Source: Sneathiella sp. (GTDB lineage Bacteria > Pseudomonadota > Alphaproteobacteria > Sneathiellales > Sneathiellaceae). Taken from it: 5,660 nt of DNA. A program made the translations under genes and the position numbers. A model generated the notes under the pieces. The model was not told the DNA's origin. It saw nothing but the letters and a program-made list of their open reading frames with translations, and ran no database searches. The stretch lies in contig JAESPT010000133.1 in the NCBI GenBank assembly GCA_016765515.1, positions 1-5,660 of the forward strand, in the 5' to 3' direction. The first letter of the stretch is position 1. Each line of letters begins with the position of its first letter. Shown in pieces: positions 5,014-5,660 of the stretch.

Positions 5014-5660
5014 TTATTCTTCCTTTGAAAATTGGCCATAACTTTGAAATTTTTCAAGAATATGATCCATCTCCTGATCCTCAATCAGGTTACCGCCGCC
5101 CAGCTGTAAGACACGCCAGTAAATCTCGCAAAGCTTTTCTACTTCAACCGCCATGGCAAGCGCCTGTTTTAAATCTGCGCCAACAGCAATCATTCCATGA
5201 TTAGCCATCAGGCAGGCGTTACGGTCCTGCATTGCTGTGATCACAACGTCTGACAATTGCTGAGTACCAAACGTATAATACGGCGCACACCGGATGGTTT
5301 TTCCGCCGGCAACTGCGATCATATAATGAAACGGTGGTATCTCTTTCCCCAGACACGCTAAGGTGGTCGCAAATGTGGAATGGACGTGAACAATGGCTCC
5401 GACGTCTTCACGTGCCCGGTAGATATCCTGATGGAACCGCCATTCACTGGAGGGCGTGCGCACCCCGGAGGCCTGCCCGTCCAATGTCATGGACACCATG
5501 TCTGCGACCAAACAGTCCTCATAGGGCATGCCGGATGGTGTGATCAGATACCCCGTCTGATGACGAACACTGACATTACCCGCTGATCCCTGATTGATGC
5601 CAACGGTGTTCATATCGCAAGCTGTCGCCAGCAAGTCCTGAGCCAGTGTGAGATCCAAAT
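5014..5660 (-). CDS. Class II aldolase/adducin family protein, L-fuculose-phosphate-aldolase-like
   Basis: At least 214 residues to the window edge; the first in-frame codon seen is TTG at 5658, and alignment with E. coli FucA (215 aa), recalled from memory, suggests the true start is within a few codons outside. Family enzymes are cytosolic, zinc-dependent and cleave sugar phosphates or related compounds to dihydroxyacetone phosphate or similar products. Visible features: NQGSAGNVSVR (22-32, phosphate-binding part), LITPSGMPYE (38-47), SSEWRFH with the acidic residue E72, and zinc ligands H91 and H93 (HVH) and H154 (NHG). FHYMIAVAGG and CAPYYTFGT are near-identical in FucA, and the end EKFQSYG resembles its tail, so a FucA-like reaction is plausible but the sugar is uncertain. 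The final 44 codons and the 3' DNA recur at 3691-3855. No companion sugar-metabolism gene is in the window. Confidence 0.9.
   Translation of the reverse strand, partial: LDLTLAQDLLATACDMNTVGINQGSAGNVSVRHQTGYLITPSGMPYEDCLVADMVSMTLDGQASGVRTPSSEWRFHQDIYRAREDVGAIVHVHSTFATTLACLGKEIPPFHYMIAVAGGKTIRCAPYYTFGTQQLSDVVITAMQDRNACLMANHGMIAVGADLKQALAMAVEVEKLCEIYWRVLQLGGGNLIEDQEMDHILEKFQSYGQFSKEE

Noticed and set aside
3691..5148. Insertion sequence or integron unit
   Set aside because: No transposase, integrase, terminal inverted repeats or short target-site duplication is visible; the flanking repeats are gene fragments.

Overview
The window looks like a proteobacterial chromosome segment. Supporting points are Shine-Dalgarno-type leaders (AAGGAG, AAGGA, AGGAG, AGGTG), a bacterial di-iron alternative oxidase, a crotonase-family beta-oxidation enzyme, a FucA-like class II aldolase, an Anbu-type proteasome homologue and a lipobox lipoprotein. 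An alphaproteobacterium is my weak preference, because AOX and Anbu genes are both frequent there. Nothing in the sequence fixes the genus.

Layout, left to right: (1) the 3' part of an enoyl-CoA hydratase gene (+, to 528); (2) an alternative oxidase gene (+, about 637-1281); (3) cassette A: an Anbu-type protease (-, 1278-2051) transcribed divergently from a 67-residue glutamine-rich protein (+, 2197-2400) that ends at a strong intrinsic terminator (2447-2474); (4) cassette B, a second copy of the same unit: protease (-, 2503-3222), divergent 79-residue glutamine-rich protein (+, 3366-3605) and terminator (3652-3676); (5) a detached, still readable fragment of an aldolase 3' end (-, 3691-3855); (6) an unrecognised cysteine-containing lipoprotein (-, 3918-4649); (7) a gene-free stretch with inverted repeats (4650-4983); (8) a class II (FucA-like) aldolase (-, 5014 to the right edge).

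The most interesting content is the tandemly duplicated two-gene cassette. Each unit pairs a proteasome-like protease, with its N-terminal threonine nucleophile intact, with a small divergent protein. That protein is four to five copies of an 11-residue (hendecad) glutamine-rich coiled-coil repeat, starting at residue 12 in both copies. The two proteases are about 88% identical over 239 residues (29 differences by hand count) and many of their DNA differences are silent, so both seem to have been kept under selection. Both small genes have a hairpin between promoter and ribosome binding site. The usual Anbu neighbours (transglutaminase-like, alpha-E and ATP-grasp genes) are not in the window. 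I infer that protease and coiled-coil protein form a functional pair (substrate, scaffold or regulator), but nothing in the sequence shows which.

The second structural oddity is the aldolase 3' end. About 165 bp covering the last 44 codons and the 3' untranslated DNA occur twice, 1293 bp apart, in the same orientation and without gaps (18 mismatches). They flank the lipoprotein gene. This suggests the 3' end of the aldolase gene is a junction where accessory DNA has been inserted or exchanged. No integrase, transposase, tRNA, rRNA or CRISPR array is visible.
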